64,000 nucleotides of DNA from Selenomonadaceae bacterium (GCA_017428215.1 JAFRRH010000064.1:93486-157485); one strand, 5' to 3'. Shown: positions 1 to 9,314, numbered from the stretch's first letter. Notes: generated from the sequence alone by a model not told the origin. Translations and numbers: made by a program.

Positions 1-25
1 CGGATTTTTTATATGTATATTAAAC

Positions 26-54
26 TTTACAGGAAAATCATTTACAACTATAAT
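26..54 (+). promoter_or_regulatory. Promoter of scpB
   Basis: A TTTACA box at 26-31, a 17-nt spacer and a perfect TATAAT at 49-54 lie 33 nt upstream of the scpB start, the expected layout for a housekeeping sigma factor promoter. Confidence 0.7.
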
Positions 55-87
55 CAATAAATATCTAATAGAAAAGAAGGTATAAAA

Positions 88-885
88 TTGTTAGTAAACA
101 CTGTCATTAAAGATCGCATTTGTTATGTAGAAATGCAAAACTCGGCTCATTTTAACTGCCTTAGTGAACAGATGTGCACTGAACTTGTCGACGCACTGGA
201 TTACGGTTACTCCAATGAATGCGTCGGCATCGTAATTAAAGCCCAAACAAGGCGCGGAGTATGGAGCGCAGGACATGATATTCACGAATTGCCGCAAGAT
301 GGTACAGACCCGTTGTCATTTTACGTTCCTATGGAAGCTTTATTGCGTAAAGTTCAGGATACACCCATTCCCGTTATCGCCTGCGTAAGCGGAACCGTAT
401 GGGGCGGCGCGTGCGACCTTTGCCTGTCGTGCGATATGATTGTAAGTTCTAAGAATGCTACTTTTGCCATAACCCCTGCGAAAATTGGCATACCTTACAA
501 TGCGTCGGGTATTCTGCACTTTATCAATCAACTTGGCATGAATAAAGCGCGTGAAATGTTCTTTCTAGGAACGCCGATTACCGCCGATGACGCTCTCAAC
601 GTCGGACTTATCAACCGCGTCGCCGAACTTGAGGATTTGGATAAAGTTCTTGAAGAACACTTTTTAAATCCCTTGCGTCACAATAGCGTTTTGTCGATAA
701 GTGCTATCAAACGGCAATTCCGTATTTTGAGTCGTGCTTCAACCGTCATAAGCGCGGAGAATTTTGAGCGGATTAACGCCTACCGTACCCGCGTGTTCAA
801 GGGCGAAGATTACAAAGAAGGTATCAACTCCTTTTTAGAAAAACGTACACCGCAATATAAAGGCAAGGCAACAGATTTGGACTGA
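88..885 (+). CDS. scpB: Methylmalonyl-CoA decarboxylase (crotonase family)
   Basis: A 265-aa crotonase-fold enzyme that matches E. coli ScpB (YgfG) motif by motif as I recall that protein: the SAGHDIHELP segment near residues 60-69, the GTVWGGACDL oxyanion-hole region near 103-112, the PITADDALNVGLIN block near 163-176, and an FLEKR-type C-terminus. ScpB decarboxylates methylmalonyl-CoA to propionyl-CoA, which would fit a propionate-forming anaerobe. The TTG start at 88 is supported by GAAGG at 76-80. It appears to be a single-gene transcript with its own promoter. A generic enoyl-CoA hydratase is the alternative, but the ScpB-specific motifs make that less likely. Confidence 0.85.
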   Translation: MLVNTVIKDRICYVEMQNSAHFNCLSEQMCTELVDALDYGYSNECVGIVIKAQTRRGVWSAGHDIHELPQDGTDPLSFYVPMEALLRKVQDTPIPVIACVSGTVWGGACDLCLSCDMIVSSKNATFAITPAKIGIPYNASGILHFINQLGMNKAREMFFLGTPITADDALNVGLINRVAELEDLDKVLEEHFLNPLRHNSVLSISAIKRQFRILSRASTVISAENFERINAYRTRVFKGEDYKEGINSFLEKRTPQYKGKATDLD

Positions 886-969
886 ACTGAATGAACTTAG
901 ATATTTTCGACGACTGAAATTAATAGTGCTAAAAGAATCTGGCGCAAGTAACCTCGTCGGATTTTTTTA

Positions 970-997
970 TTGACATATCGGCGAATTTTAGTAAACT
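970..997 (+). promoter_or_regulatory. Promoter of the double-receiver gene
   Basis: TTGACA at 970-975 and TAAACT at 992-997 are separated by 16 nt, about 50 nt upstream of the preferred ATG. The TTTTTTTATT just before it may end the upstream transcript. Confidence 0.55.
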
Positions 998-1046
998 AGA
1001 AAAAATAATCTTGATGTTTTTCGAGGAGGAGGTAGAAGGGACTGCA

Positions 1047-2024
1047 ATGGTACGAAGAGATAGCAGAGCCCGATTGAGCGGCGGCGGTCGACAATGCGTC
1101 GGTTGCGGGCGAATTATAAAAGGCGGACTTTATTGCGAGTCGTGTCTTGAAAAATTTAGGGAACGGGCAAAAGTTCAGGGTGAACGCATGGAAACTTTAA
1201 AAACCAATGCCCTAAAAAAAGTCGCTGAAGACAGAGTTGAAACTATAATTATGATTGTCAACAGCGACGAACGCAACTTGAGTATAACCAAAATCGTTTT
1301 GGAGCGCGGCTTGCCCGAATACAAAATTCTTGCAGTAAATAATCCTTTGACTGCGATTAATACGCTTGTTAGCCGCGAAATAAATCTTGTCGTCTTAGAC
1401 GCAGATTATAACGGGCTGGATATGTTGCGCCGTATTCGCGAAGACGACCGTTTTAAAACTGTGCCCGTGATGATGATGTCCGGCTCAACGCGGCGGGAAA
1501 TTGTCGCCGATGTCTTTTCACTCGGCGTGCAGGATTATGTTTCAAAACCTTGCGCCCCAAAAGATTTAGTCGGGCGTGTCAATAAAGTTATAACGGGCAA
1601 AGACTTTAAAGGCGAAATTTTACCCGTCGTTGAAACGCCGCAGAGAGGTTCTTTCCGTGTCCTGCTCATTGATGACGATATTTTCGACTTGCGGCAGGAG
1701 AGAGAGACGCTCAAAAATCGTCTGCCTTGCGATATAACTACAGCTCAAAGCGCGGCGGAAGGCATGAGACTTTTGGAGAGCAACGGCGCAGATTTAGTTC
1801 TCGTAAATTTGGATATGCCCTTCGTCAACGGCTTGAAATTTTTATCGCTCGTCGACAGCAATCCAAAGCTTAAAAATATCCCCGTAATAATCATGACGGA
1901 AACGAGAGACTTTGCGATAATCAGCGAAATAAATAAATCGTCTGCGGCTGGGCACGTCAAAAAACCGAATTTCACAGAAGACGCTTTGGCTTTAATCGAA
2001 TCTAAACTTCGCAAGCGCAGATAA
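1047..2024 (+). CDS. Zinc-ribbon protein with two response-regulator receiver domains
   Basis: About 325 aa. The N-terminus has a short zinc-ribbon-like Cys pattern (CVGCG near residues 18-22, CESC near 32-35). Two CheY-like receiver domains follow, near 65-190 and 205-325. The first keeps a phospho-acceptor Asp (VVLDADY) and the Lys (VSKP), though the acidic pair is SDE. The second has the acidic DDD and the Lys, but the acceptor position reads Asn (LVLVNLDMP), so it probably cannot be phosphorylated. There is no DNA-binding or enzymatic output domain, so a scaffold or phosphate-relay role is likely. The ATG at 1047 is preferred over TTG 1011 because GAAGGG at 1035-1040 is well spaced. The GT92-like gene follows after 17 nt. 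Confidence 0.7.
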   Translation: MVRRDSRARLSGGGRQCVGCGRIIKGGLYCESCLEKFRERAKVQGERMETLKTNALKKVAEDRVETIIMIVNSDERNLSITKIVLERGLPEYKILAVNNPLTAINTLVSREINLVVLDADYNGLDMLRRIREDDRFKTVPVMMMSGSTRREIVADVFSLGVQDYVSKPCAPKDLVGRVNKVITGKDFKGEILPVVETPQRGSFRVLLIDDDIFDLRQERETLKNRLPCDITTAQSAAEGMRLLESNGADLVLVNLDMPFVNGLKFLSLVDSNPKLKNIPVIIMTETRDFAIISEINKSSAAGHVKKPNFTEDALALIESKLRKRR

Positions 2025-2041
2025 ATTGAGGTGAGAAATTT

Positions 2042-3301
2042 TTGAGTGTCAATAAGGATTTGTTTCTCTACGACTTGGCAGTCGGGGCAATTCTGAAAAA
2101 TGAAGGACGTTACCTTAAAGAATGGCTTGATTATCATTTGCTTGCCGGAGTTGAGCATTTTTATCTTTATAACAACGACAGCACAGATAACTACAATGAA
2201 ATTATCGCGCCCTATGTGGAAGCTGGCTTGGTTACTAGTAAATATTTTCCTGGCAATGTAATGCAATTCGCGGCTTATCTTGAGGCTGTTCAAGATTATC
2301 GATTCCATTGTCGGTACATAGCCTTCATTGATTTGGACGAATTTATTTTTCCTAAAAATACCACCGGTACGATAATAGAAACTGCCGATAAAATTTTATC
2401 TAGTGATCCGGAAGCTTCCGGTTTAGGTATTCATTGGCAATGCTTTGGTTCAAACGGACAAGAAAAGGCAGATTATTCTAGCGGTGTGTTAGAACGCTTT
2501 ACTAGGCGTGCAAAGAAGGATTTCAATGATAAAGTTAAAAAAGAGGAAAACGTAGATTACAAAATTGGTAACGTTTTTTTAAAATCTATTTTAAATCCTC
2601 GACGCATTAAAGGTGTCAATATTCATTATCCGTATTACTTCAATGAAAATTACACCATAAACGAGAATGGTAGCAAACTCCCAACTGCATTTGGTGTTTA
2701 TCCCGTCGCTACGGAAAAAATTGTAGTCAACCATTATATAGTAAAATCCCGTGAAGAATTCAACTTAAAACATAAACGCGGTAGAGCAGATATTAATGAT
2801 AAATGGCCTGTAGAATTTTTTTATGATTATGATCGTAATGATGAATTCGATGACGGCATTTTGAAATACCGCGCAGCACGTGAAAAAATTTTTTCTCTCA
2901 AAAGTGATACCCAGCGGATTAGCCGTGTGATAGAAACTTTGATAAAAACTTTATCCCAATACGCCGCTGAGGAAATTTCTGATTTAGAGACGGCGTTGAC
3001 TTGTTGGGCATTAAGTGCTTATCTGTTGAAAAAATTTCCGAATGAGGAACGCTTTAAAGTTTTTGAAGAGGCATCGCTTGCCGCAATTTTAAAATCTCTT
3101 GACGGACTTAAACTTTCTGAAGTTCAGCTTCTGATGGACGAGTTGCCTAATCTTTTAATTTTGCCTTATCCTATTGTCGAGGAGCTTCGTGACGTTTCAA
3201 TTCAAATTACGTCGCAGATGATGAATTTAACGCGAGAAAAAACTCTTTGGAAAGATTTTCTTGAATGGAATTACCTGCATCGCCTTCTGAAAAGTTTGTA
3301 A
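2042..3301 (+). CDS. Glycosyltransferase family 92-like protein
   Basis: A 419-aa protein opening with the GT92/DUF23 signature: ILKNEGRYLKEWLDYHLLAGV, then YLYNNDSTDNY, and the metal-binding IDLDEF block near residue 100. Such enzymes transfer sugars to cell-surface glycans and are often encoded beside surface-polysaccharide genes; the acceptor here is unknown. The C-terminal 150 residues are helical without a recognised domain. The TTG start at 2042 follows GAGGTGAG at 2028-2035. No signal peptide or membrane segment is visible, so a cytoplasmic enzyme is expected. Confidence 0.75.
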   Translation: MSVNKDLFLYDLAVGAILKNEGRYLKEWLDYHLLAGVEHFYLYNNDSTDNYNEIIAPYVEAGLVTSKYFPGNVMQFAAYLEAVQDYRFHCRYIAFIDLDEFIFPKNTTGTIIETADKILSSDPEASGLGIHWQCFGSNGQEKADYSSGVLERFTRRAKKDFNDKVKKEENVDYKIGNVFLKSILNPRRIKGVNIHYPYYFNENYTINENGSKLPTAFGVYPVATEKIVVNHYIVKSREEFNLKHKRGRADINDKWPVEFFYDYDRNDEFDDGILKYRAAREKIFSLKSDTQRISRVIETLIKTLSQYAAEEISDLETALTCWALSAYLLKKFPNEERFKVFEEASLAAILKSLDGLKLSEVQLLMDELPNLLILPYPIVEELRDVSIQITSQMMNLTREKTLWKDFLEWNYLHRLLKSL

Positions 3302-3326
3302 TAAAAATTTTTAGGGAGTGGATTAA

Positions 3327-4100
3327 TTGCTTCTTGTGATTGACATTGGCAATAGCAATATTGTTATGGGCACGTACAGCGGAAAAATTTTGCGTAAACA
3401 CTGGCGCATTTCGACGGACAGGCAGAAAACCGGCGACGAATACGGCATGTTGATTAATGACCTTTTCCGCTATCAGGGTGTAAAAATTTCTGACGTTAAA
3501 GACATAATTATTTCGTCGGTGGTGCCGCCGCTGGTCGTGCCGATTGTTAAGATGTGCGAACGTTATTTTAAAATTCGTCCGCTAGTCGTCGGTCCTGGAA
3601 TTAAAACTGGTATCAAACTCAACTACGAAAACCCGCGAGCTATCGGCGCAGACAGGATTGTAAATGTCGTTGGAGCTTTCGAGCAATACGGCGGTCCGTT
3701 GATTGTGATTGACATTGGTACGGCTACGACTTTTGACGTTGTGTCAGAGGCGGGCGACTTTTTGGGTGGAGTGATTGCGCCGGGCATTGTGGCTAGTGCG
3801 GAATCTCTTTTCAGTTCGACGGCTAAACTTCCGCGCATTGAACTTGTCCCGCCGAAAAATATTATCGGGCACAACACGATAACTTGTATGCAAGCGGGAA
3901 TTATTTATGGCTACGTCGGGCAGATTGATACTATTGTCGAAAAAATTCGTGCGGAAATGGGCGCGGATTGGCACGCAAAAGTTGTAGCGACGGGCGGGCT
4001 TGCGACGATGATTCAGCGCGAATCAAAGACGATTGATAGAATTGACCACTTCTTGACGCTGACAGGCTTGCGCGTCCTGCACGAGAGAAATTCTCAATGA
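3327..4100 (+). CDS. coaX: Type III pantothenate kinase
   Basis: A 257-aa ASKHA-fold kinase that phosphorylates pantothenate, the first step of coenzyme A synthesis. The N-terminal DIGNSNIVMG phosphate-binding loop, the GADR segment near residue 107 and the second DIGTATTFD loop near 130 are all present. Length is normal for CoaX. The TTG start at 3327 is preceded by AGGGAGTGG. The stop overlaps the dusB start (ATGA), so the two genes are probably translationally coupled; coaX-dusB adjacency is common in Bacillota. Confidence 0.93.
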   Translation: MLLVIDIGNSNIVMGTYSGKILRKHWRISTDRQKTGDEYGMLINDLFRYQGVKISDVKDIIISSVVPPLVVPIVKMCERYFKIRPLVVGPGIKTGIKLNYENPRAIGADRIVNVVGAFEQYGGPLIVIDIGTATTFDVVSEAGDFLGGVIAPGIVASAESLFSSTAKLPRIELVPPKNIIGHNTITCMQAGIIYGYVGQIDTIVEKIRAEMGADWHAKVVATGGLATMIQRESKTIDRIDHFLTLTGLRVLHERNSQ

Positions 4101-5071
4101 CGGTAGCGGAAATTTTCAAGACGCCAATTTTCCTTGCGCCAATGGCGGGAGTTACGGATACTGCATTTAGAATTTTAGTGCGCGAGTTGATTGACGACGA
4201 CTTTGCTAAAAAAAATTTACTGATGTTTTCGGAAATGGTTAGCGCGGCGGGTGTCCACTATCGCAACGAAAAAACACTGGCAATGCTTGAAACGGTTACA
4301 GAGGAGCGACCAACGGCAATTCAAATTTTCGGCTCTGACCCGATAATCTGCGCGGAGGCGGCGGCTTACGTCGAACAACTCGGCTCGGCTGCCGTCATTG
4401 ATTTTAATTGCGGTTGTCCTGCGCCTAAAATTGTCAAGAACGGTGAAGGCTCTGCTCTTATGAAAAATCCCGTGCTCGTGGAAAAAATTTTGTCAGCCGT
4501 AAAAAAATCTGTTAAACTTCCTGTCAGCGTCAAAATTCGTCTAGGCTGTGATAGTATTAACGCCGTTGAAGTCGCTAAGCGTGCGGAAAATGCAGGCGTC
4601 GATTTTATTGCAGTTCACGGACGAACGCGAGAACAATTTTATTCGGGCGCGGCGAATTGGGAAGAAATTGCCAAAGTCAAAGCCGCCGTTAAAATTCCCG
4701 TCATTGCAAACGGCGATGTTCGTGATTTTGATTCGCTGGATAAAATTCTTTCCATAACTAAAGCCAATGGCGTGATGATTGGACGCGCCGCGCAGGGCAA
4801 TCCGTTTATTATCAATCGTCTGCTGAAATATTTTTTAACGGGCGAAAAAATTCCTCCGCCGAATACTCACGAACGCGCAGAAATTATGCGTCGTCACTTA
4901 GATAAAATTATTTTTTATAAGGGCGAATATGTCGGCGTCCGTGAAATGCGTGCTCATGCGGCGTGGTATACCAAAGGTTTAACGGGCGGCGCGGAGCTTA
5001 GAAATTTATTCAACCGTGCAAATTCTGCTCAAGATTTTTTAGAGGTGATTAAGTTTTGTGATGGACGATAA
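4097..5071 (+). CDS. dusB: tRNA-dihydrouridine synthase
   Basis: A 324-aa FMN-dependent TIM-barrel enzyme that reduces uridines in tRNA. Recognisable blocks are APMAGVTD at the N-terminus, FNCGCPAPK with the catalytic Cys, GRTREQFYSG, and the FMN-phosphate site MIGRAAQGNPF. The start overlaps the coaX stop by 4 nt, and its stop lies just downstream of a possible early start of the aminopeptidase gene. DusB is the usual Bacillota assignment; other Dus paralogues cannot be strictly excluded. Confidence 0.9.
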   Translation: MTVAEIFKTPIFLAPMAGVTDTAFRILVRELIDDDFAKKNLLMFSEMVSAAGVHYRNEKTLAMLETVTEERPTAIQIFGSDPIICAEAAAYVEQLGSAAVIDFNCGCPAPKIVKNGEGSALMKNPVLVEKILSAVKKSVKLPVSVKIRLGCDSINAVEVAKRAENAGVDFIAVHGRTREQFYSGAANWEEIAKVKAAVKIPVIANGDVRDFDSLDKILSITKANGVMIGRAAQGNPFIINRLLKYFLTGEKIPPPNTHERAEIMRRHLDKIIFYKGEYVGVREMRAHAAWYTKGLTGGAELRNLFNRANSAQDFLEVIKFCDGR

Positions 5072-5180
5072 AATACTTACGACGCAAGTCTCTGAACTTA
5101 GAGAGAAATTGCGCAAATGGAAACAAATTCAAACCGAAAAGGACGAACAACAAATGGAAGAAAAATTGGAGGAAAAAGAA

Positions 5181-6569
5181 ATGGCGAAAAAATTTTCCGC
5201 GTGGAATGAATACACCGACGAAGACAAGGCGGCTTTGGAGAATTTAGCGACGGGTTATATCGACTTCATAAGCCGTTGCAAAACCGAACGCGAAAGCGTC
5301 GTTGAGATTGTTAAGCAAGCAAAAGCGGCTGGTTACAAAAATCTCGACGACGTGATTAAAAATAATATTCAACTCAATCCTGGCGATAAAGTTTATGCCA
5401 TATGCATGAAAAAAACCGTCGCGCTCTTCCAAATCGGGACTGAACCGCTGGAAAATGGCTTGAAAATTCTCGGCGCACATATTGATACTTGCCGCCTCGA
5501 CCTTAAACAAAATCCGCTTTACGAAGACGGCGGATTGGCTTATATGGACACGCACTACTACGGCGGAATAAAAAAATATCAGTGGGTAACGATACCGCTT
5601 GCTATGCACGGCGTTGTTGTCAAGCGAAATGGGCGCGTTATCAACGTTGTTATCGGCGAAAACGAAAGCGACCCTGTTTTTTGTGTAACGGATTTGCTGA
5701 TTCATCTGTCGAAGGAGCAACTTAAAAAGACCGCTGATAAAGTTATTGAGGGCGAAGCGTTGGATATTCTCGTCGGCAATTATCCGCTCAAGGAAAATGA
5801 AAAAGAGTCCGTCAAAAAAGGCGTGCTTAAAATCCTCAAGGATACCTACAACATTACGGAAAAAGATTTTTTATCGGCGGAAATCGCGTTGGTTCCGGCT
5901 GGCAAGGCTCGCGAACTCGGTTTTGATAGAAGTATGGTTCTCGGTTACGGGCAAGATGATCGCGTTTGCTCCTATACGTCGCTCGTGGCAATGTTGGAAA
6001 TGGCGGAGCAAACTTTAGGTAAAACGGCTTGTTGTTTACTCGTCGACAAAGAAGAAATCGGCAGCTATGGCGCAACCGGCATGAAGTCTAGATTTTTTGA
6101 AAATACACTTGCTGAACTTATGAACGCCTGCGGGCAATACAACGAACTTGCTTTGCGTCGCGCTTTGAAAAATTCGTTTATGCTTAGCTCTGATGTGTCC
6201 AGTGCTTACGACGCGCTTTATGCTAACGCTTACGAAAAAAAGAACGTCGCCTATCTTGGTAAAGGCATGGTTTTTAATAAATTTACTGGCTCGCGTGGCA
6301 AAAGCGGTTCAAGCGACGCCAATGCCGAATACGTCGCTAAGCTCCGCGCCATTTTAAATAAGCACAACGTCCGCTTTCAATTTTCCGAACTCGGTAAAGT
6401 TGACTTGGGCGGCGGCGGCACGATTGCTTACATGATGGCGGAATATGGCATGGAAGTTATCGACAGCGGCGTTGGAGTTTTGAGTATGCACGCCCCTTGG
6501 GAGGCGACTTCCAAAGTTGACATTTACGAAACTAAAAAAGGTTATGCGGCGTTCTTGGCGGAGATTTAA
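5181..6569 (+). CDS. M18-family aminopeptidase
   Basis: A zinc aminopeptidase of family M18 (aspartyl aminopeptidase-like), 462 aa from the preferred start. Metal-ligand and catalytic regions are visible: GAHIDTCRLD, DKEEIGSYGATG, the SSDVSSAYD segment, and a C-terminal HAPWE. I chose ATG 5181 because GGAGG at 5168-5172 is ideally spaced and the protein then begins MAKKFSAWNEYT, like typical family members. The frame is open further upstream to GTG/ATG 5058/5061, overlapping dusB, which would add about 40 charged, coiled-coil-like residues. Confidence 0.88.
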   Translation: MAKKFSAWNEYTDEDKAALENLATGYIDFISRCKTERESVVEIVKQAKAAGYKNLDDVIKNNIQLNPGDKVYAICMKKTVALFQIGTEPLENGLKILGAHIDTCRLDLKQNPLYEDGGLAYMDTHYYGGIKKYQWVTIPLAMHGVVVKRNGRVINVVIGENESDPVFCVTDLLIHLSKEQLKKTADKVIEGEALDILVGNYPLKENEKESVKKGVLKILKDTYNITEKDFLSAEIALVPAGKARELGFDRSMVLGYGQDDRVCSYTSLVAMLEMAEQTLGKTACCLLVDKEEIGSYGATGMKSRFFENTLAELMNACGQYNELALRRALKNSFMLSSDVSSAYDALYANAYEKKNVAYLGKGMVFNKFTGSRGKSGSSDANAEYVAKLRAILNKHNVRFQFSELGKVDLGGGGTIAYMMAEYGMEVIDSGVGVLSMHAPWEATSKVDIYETKKGYAAFLAEI

Positions 6570-6595
6570 ATTGTCAAAAAATTTTTGATTGCTTG

Positions 6596-6625
6596 TTGCA
6601 ACTTTGCCCGTGAATATGTTAAAAT
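6596..6625 (+). promoter_or_regulatory. Promoter of fba
   Basis: TTGCAA at 6596-6601 and TAAAAT at 6620-6625 are separated by 18 nt, about 70 nt upstream of the fba start. The leader holds a GGGG/CCC-containing stretch with no clear function. Confidence 0.5.
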
Positions 6626-6693
6626 GCACTTGTTTTTTAGGAGGGGTTAAAATCCCGCGAATCTGTGTAATAATTTTTTGGGAGGTATGCTAA

Positions 6694-7695
6694 ATGCCGT
6701 TAATCACAACTAAAGCTATGTTCAAGAAGGCTTATGAAGGCGGTTTCGCTATCGGCGCGTTCAACGTCAACAACATGGAAATCGTCCAGGGCATCACCGG
6801 TGCCGCTGCCGAACTTCAATCCCCTGTTATTCTCCAGTGCTCCGCTGGCGCAAGAAAGTATGCTAATCATCAATATCTTGTCCACCTCGTCCGCGCAGCT
6901 CTCGAAGTCAGCGACATTCCGATTGCTCTGCACCTCGATCACGGTCCGGATTTCGCAACCTGCAAATCCTGCATCGACGGCGGATTTACCTCCGTTATGT
7001 TCGACGGCTCGCACTATTCCTTTGCAGAAAACATTGAGAAGACTAAAGAAGTCGTCGAATATGCTCATGCACACGGCGTAGTTGTCGAGGCTGAACTTGG
7101 TCAGCTCGCAGGTGTTGAAGATGATGTTTCTGTTGACGCCGACAAAGCTCACTACACCAAACCCGAAGAAGTTTTCGAGTTCGTTGAGAAAACCGGCTGC
7201 GACTCCTTGGCAATAGCTATCGGCACCAGTCACGGCGCATTCAAATTCACCCCTGAACAGTGCACCCGCAATCCCGAAACCGGCGTACTTGAGCCGCCTG
7301 AACTGCGTTTCGACATTCTTGCCGAAATCGAAAAGAAAATCCCCGGCTTCCCGATTGTTCTTCACGGCGCATCTTCCGTTATTCCGAAGTATGTCAAAAT
7401 CATCAACGACAACGGCGGCAACCTTAAAGACGCTGTCGGCATTCCTGAAGCACAACTCCGTAAAGCGGCAAAATCGGCTGTCTGCAAAATCAACATTGAC
7501 TCCGACCTCCGCCTTGCATTGACTGCAGGTATCCGCGAACACTTCGTGCAACACCCCGAACACTTTGACCCGCGTCAATATCTCGCTCCTGGTCGCGCTT
7601 ATATCAAAGAACTCGTTGAGCACAAGATTAAAGAAGTTCTCGGCTCTGACGGCTCTGCACCCGCTATCATGGAACTTGCTAAAGAACTTAAGTAA
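6694..7695 (+). CDS. fba: Class II fructose-bisphosphate aldolase
   Basis: A 333-aa zinc-dependent aldolase that interconverts fructose 1,6-bisphosphate with dihydroxyacetone phosphate and glyceraldehyde 3-phosphate. Motifs: GAFNVNNMEIVQ at the N-terminus, HLDHGPD with the zinc His and catalytic Asp, GTSHG, and LHGASSV with a further His ligand. The start has GGGAGG at 6680-6685. Codon use is cleaner and more C-ending than in the neighbours, as expected for a highly expressed glycolytic gene. A hairpin terminator follows. Confidence 0.93.
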   Translation: MPLITTKAMFKKAYEGGFAIGAFNVNNMEIVQGITGAAAELQSPVILQCSAGARKYANHQYLVHLVRAALEVSDIPIALHLDHGPDFATCKSCIDGGFTSVMFDGSHYSFAENIEKTKEVVEYAHAHGVVVEAELGQLAGVEDDVSVDADKAHYTKPEEVFEFVEKTGCDSLAIAIGTSHGAFKFTPEQCTRNPETGVLEPPELRFDILAEIEKKIPGFPIVLHGASSVIPKYVKIINDNGGNLKDAVGIPEAQLRKAAKSAVCKINIDSDLRLALTAGIREHFVQHPEHFDPRQYLAPGRAYIKELVEHKIKEVLGSDGSAPAIMELAKELK

Positions 7696-7720
7696 TTTTT
7701 TATCCAACTTGCAACAAATA

Positions 7721-7755
7721 AACCGCTCTCAAAATTTGGGGGCGGTTTTGCTTTG
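7721..7755 (+). terminator. Intrinsic terminator of fba
   Basis: AACCGCTCTC pairs with GGGGGCGGTT (10 bp including two G-U pairs) across an 8-nt loop, followed by a broken T-tract. Confidence 0.75.
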
Positions 7756-7818
7756 CACAGGAAAAAACTTTTTTGTGTCGAAAATTTAGCGCGTAAAATT
7801 TTTAAGGGGAGATTTTCA

Positions 7819-8625
7819 ATGGTTAAAATAATTTTCTGCGACATGGACGGCACACTCCTGACGAGTGAAAATAAATTGCCCGAAGGCTTCGACGAAATGA
7901 TTGCCGAACTCAAACGACGTAATGTAATTTTTGCACCGGCAAGCGGACGGCAATTTTTTTCGCTGATTCGTTCGTTTGAAAAGTATAGCGACGAATTTTT
8001 ATTTTTAGCCGAAAATGGGACGCTCGTTATGTATAAGGGCGAAGAAATTTTTAGCTGTCCTTTGGGCGTCGAGGCGGCAAGAAAAGTTTTGGCGGCAAGT
8101 GATAATTTTGGAAAAAATATTTTGCGTGTCTACTGCGGCAAGAAGGACGCTTACATTTTGCGCGAGCAAGACACGCCTGAATTTCGCGCCGAGTTGGAAA
8201 AATATTACACGCATAACGGTATTATCGACAGCTTTAACGAAGTTGACGACGAAGTTTTGAAAATCGCGCTCTTCGACCCAACTGCCAACGCTAAGAAAAA
8301 TATTTATGATAAACTTGCGCAGTTTTATGATTCGTTGCAAGTTGTCTTGAGTTCGGATTATTGGGTTGATGTCATGTCGCCTAGCATTAGCAAGGGCGAG
8401 GCTGTCAAAAATATTCAGCGCGTTATGAACTTCAAGCCCGAAGAATGCGCGGCTTTTGGAGATTATCTCAACGATTACGAAATGCTCCAAGCAGTCGGCT
8501 ATAATTTTGCAATGGCGAACGCTCATCCCGATTTGAAAAAAATTTCCAAATTCGAGACGACAAGCAATGATCAAGCGGGCGTCTTAGTCGGAATTCGCCG
8601 GCTCATTGCTTATGGGTTGATATAA
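7819..8625 (+). CDS. Cof-type HAD-family sugar-phosphate phosphatase
   Basis: A 268-aa HAD hydrolase of the Cof/IIB type. The nucleophile motif CDMDGTLLTS is at the N-terminus, the C2 cap occupies the middle, and motif IV reads FGDYLNDYEML. Such proteins dephosphorylate sugar phosphates, nucleotides or cofactors; the substrate cannot be told from sequence. ATG 7819 is preferred (AAGGGGAG at 7804-7811) over an upstream TTG overlapping the fba terminator. The TAA stop shares one base with the ispD start. Confidence 0.82.
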   Translation: MVKIIFCDMDGTLLTSENKLPEGFDEMIAELKRRNVIFAPASGRQFFSLIRSFEKYSDEFLFLAENGTLVMYKGEEIFSCPLGVEAARKVLAASDNFGKNILRVYCGKKDAYILREQDTPEFRAELEKYYTHNGIIDSFNEVDDEVLKIALFDPTANAKKNIYDKLAQFYDSLQVVLSSDYWVDVMSPSISKGEAVKNIQRVMNFKPEECAAFGDYLNDYEMLQAVGYNFAMANAHPDLKKISKFETTSNDQAGVLVGIRRLIAYGLI

Positions 8626-9314
8626 TGGTTACAGCAATTTTCCCTGCTGCCGGTTCAAGCACTCGCATGGGCGGCGGCGTAAATAAAAATCTATTAAAGC
8701 TTGCTGGCGAGCCAATTTTGATTCGGACGCTGAAAACTTTTTCGCAGGTCGAGCGCGTAAATCTCTTAATCGTTGCAGTCGCTGAACACGAAGTTGAGAC
8801 GGTTGAAAAACTTTTAAGCGCGACGGAAAATCTCAAACCGTATTGTGTAACAGTCGGCGGGAGCGAACGCCAATATTCTATCGCGAATTGCTTAAAACTT
8901 TTGCCTGACGACGCGGAAATAATTTTGGTGCATGACGCGGCACGCCCATTAATTTCACTGCAAACTATTAATGACGTAATCGACGCGGCAGAGGAATTCG
9001 GCGGAGCAATAGCGGCAGTTCCGGCTAAGGACACGATAAAAATTGTCGACGCGGAAGGATTCGTAAAATATACGCCGCCGCGCAGAGAATTGGCAGTAGT
9101 TCAGACGCCACAAGGATTTAAGCGAGAAATTTTATTGCGGGCTTATGATAAAGCGGCAAAAGAAAAATTTTTGGGCACGGACGACGCAAGCTTAGTCGAG
9201 CGGCTTGGCATTAAGATAAAAGTTGTAACGAGCAGTTATGAAAATATAAAAATCACGACGCCTGAAGATATTCACGTCGCGGAAACTTTCTTGCAAAGGA
9301 ACGATAAAAAATGA
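8625..9314 (+). CDS. ispD: 2-C-methyl-D-erythritol 4-phosphate cytidylyltransferase
   Basis: A 229-aa MEP-pathway enzyme that joins CTP to methylerythritol phosphate. Motifs: FPAAGSSTRMGG at the N-terminus (CTP binding), VHDAARP near residue 105, and VQTPQGFKRE near 158. The start overlaps the upstream stop by one base and the stop overlaps ispF (ATGA), so translation is probably coupled. The ispD-ispF pair is a standard arrangement for isoprenoid precursor synthesis. Confidence 0.92.
   Translation: MVTAIFPAAGSSTRMGGGVNKNLLKLAGEPILIRTLKTFSQVERVNLLIVAVAEHEVETVEKLLSATENLKPYCVTVGGSERQYSIANCLKLLPDDAEIILVHDAARPLISLQTINDVIDAAEEFGGAIAAVPAKDTIKIVDAEGFVKYTPPRRELAVVQTPQGFKREILLRAYDKAAKEKFLGTDDASLVERLGIKIKVVTSSYENIKITTPEDIHVAETFLQRNDKK

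Noticed and set aside
890..968. Terminator after scpB (CGACGA...TCGTCGG followed by T7)
   Set aside because: The loop is very long and the stem short; possible but not supported enough to list.
6700..7707. A 335-aa open frame antisense to the aldolase gene
   Set aside because: Codon-bias shadow of fba with no recognisable domain and no ribosome-binding site.
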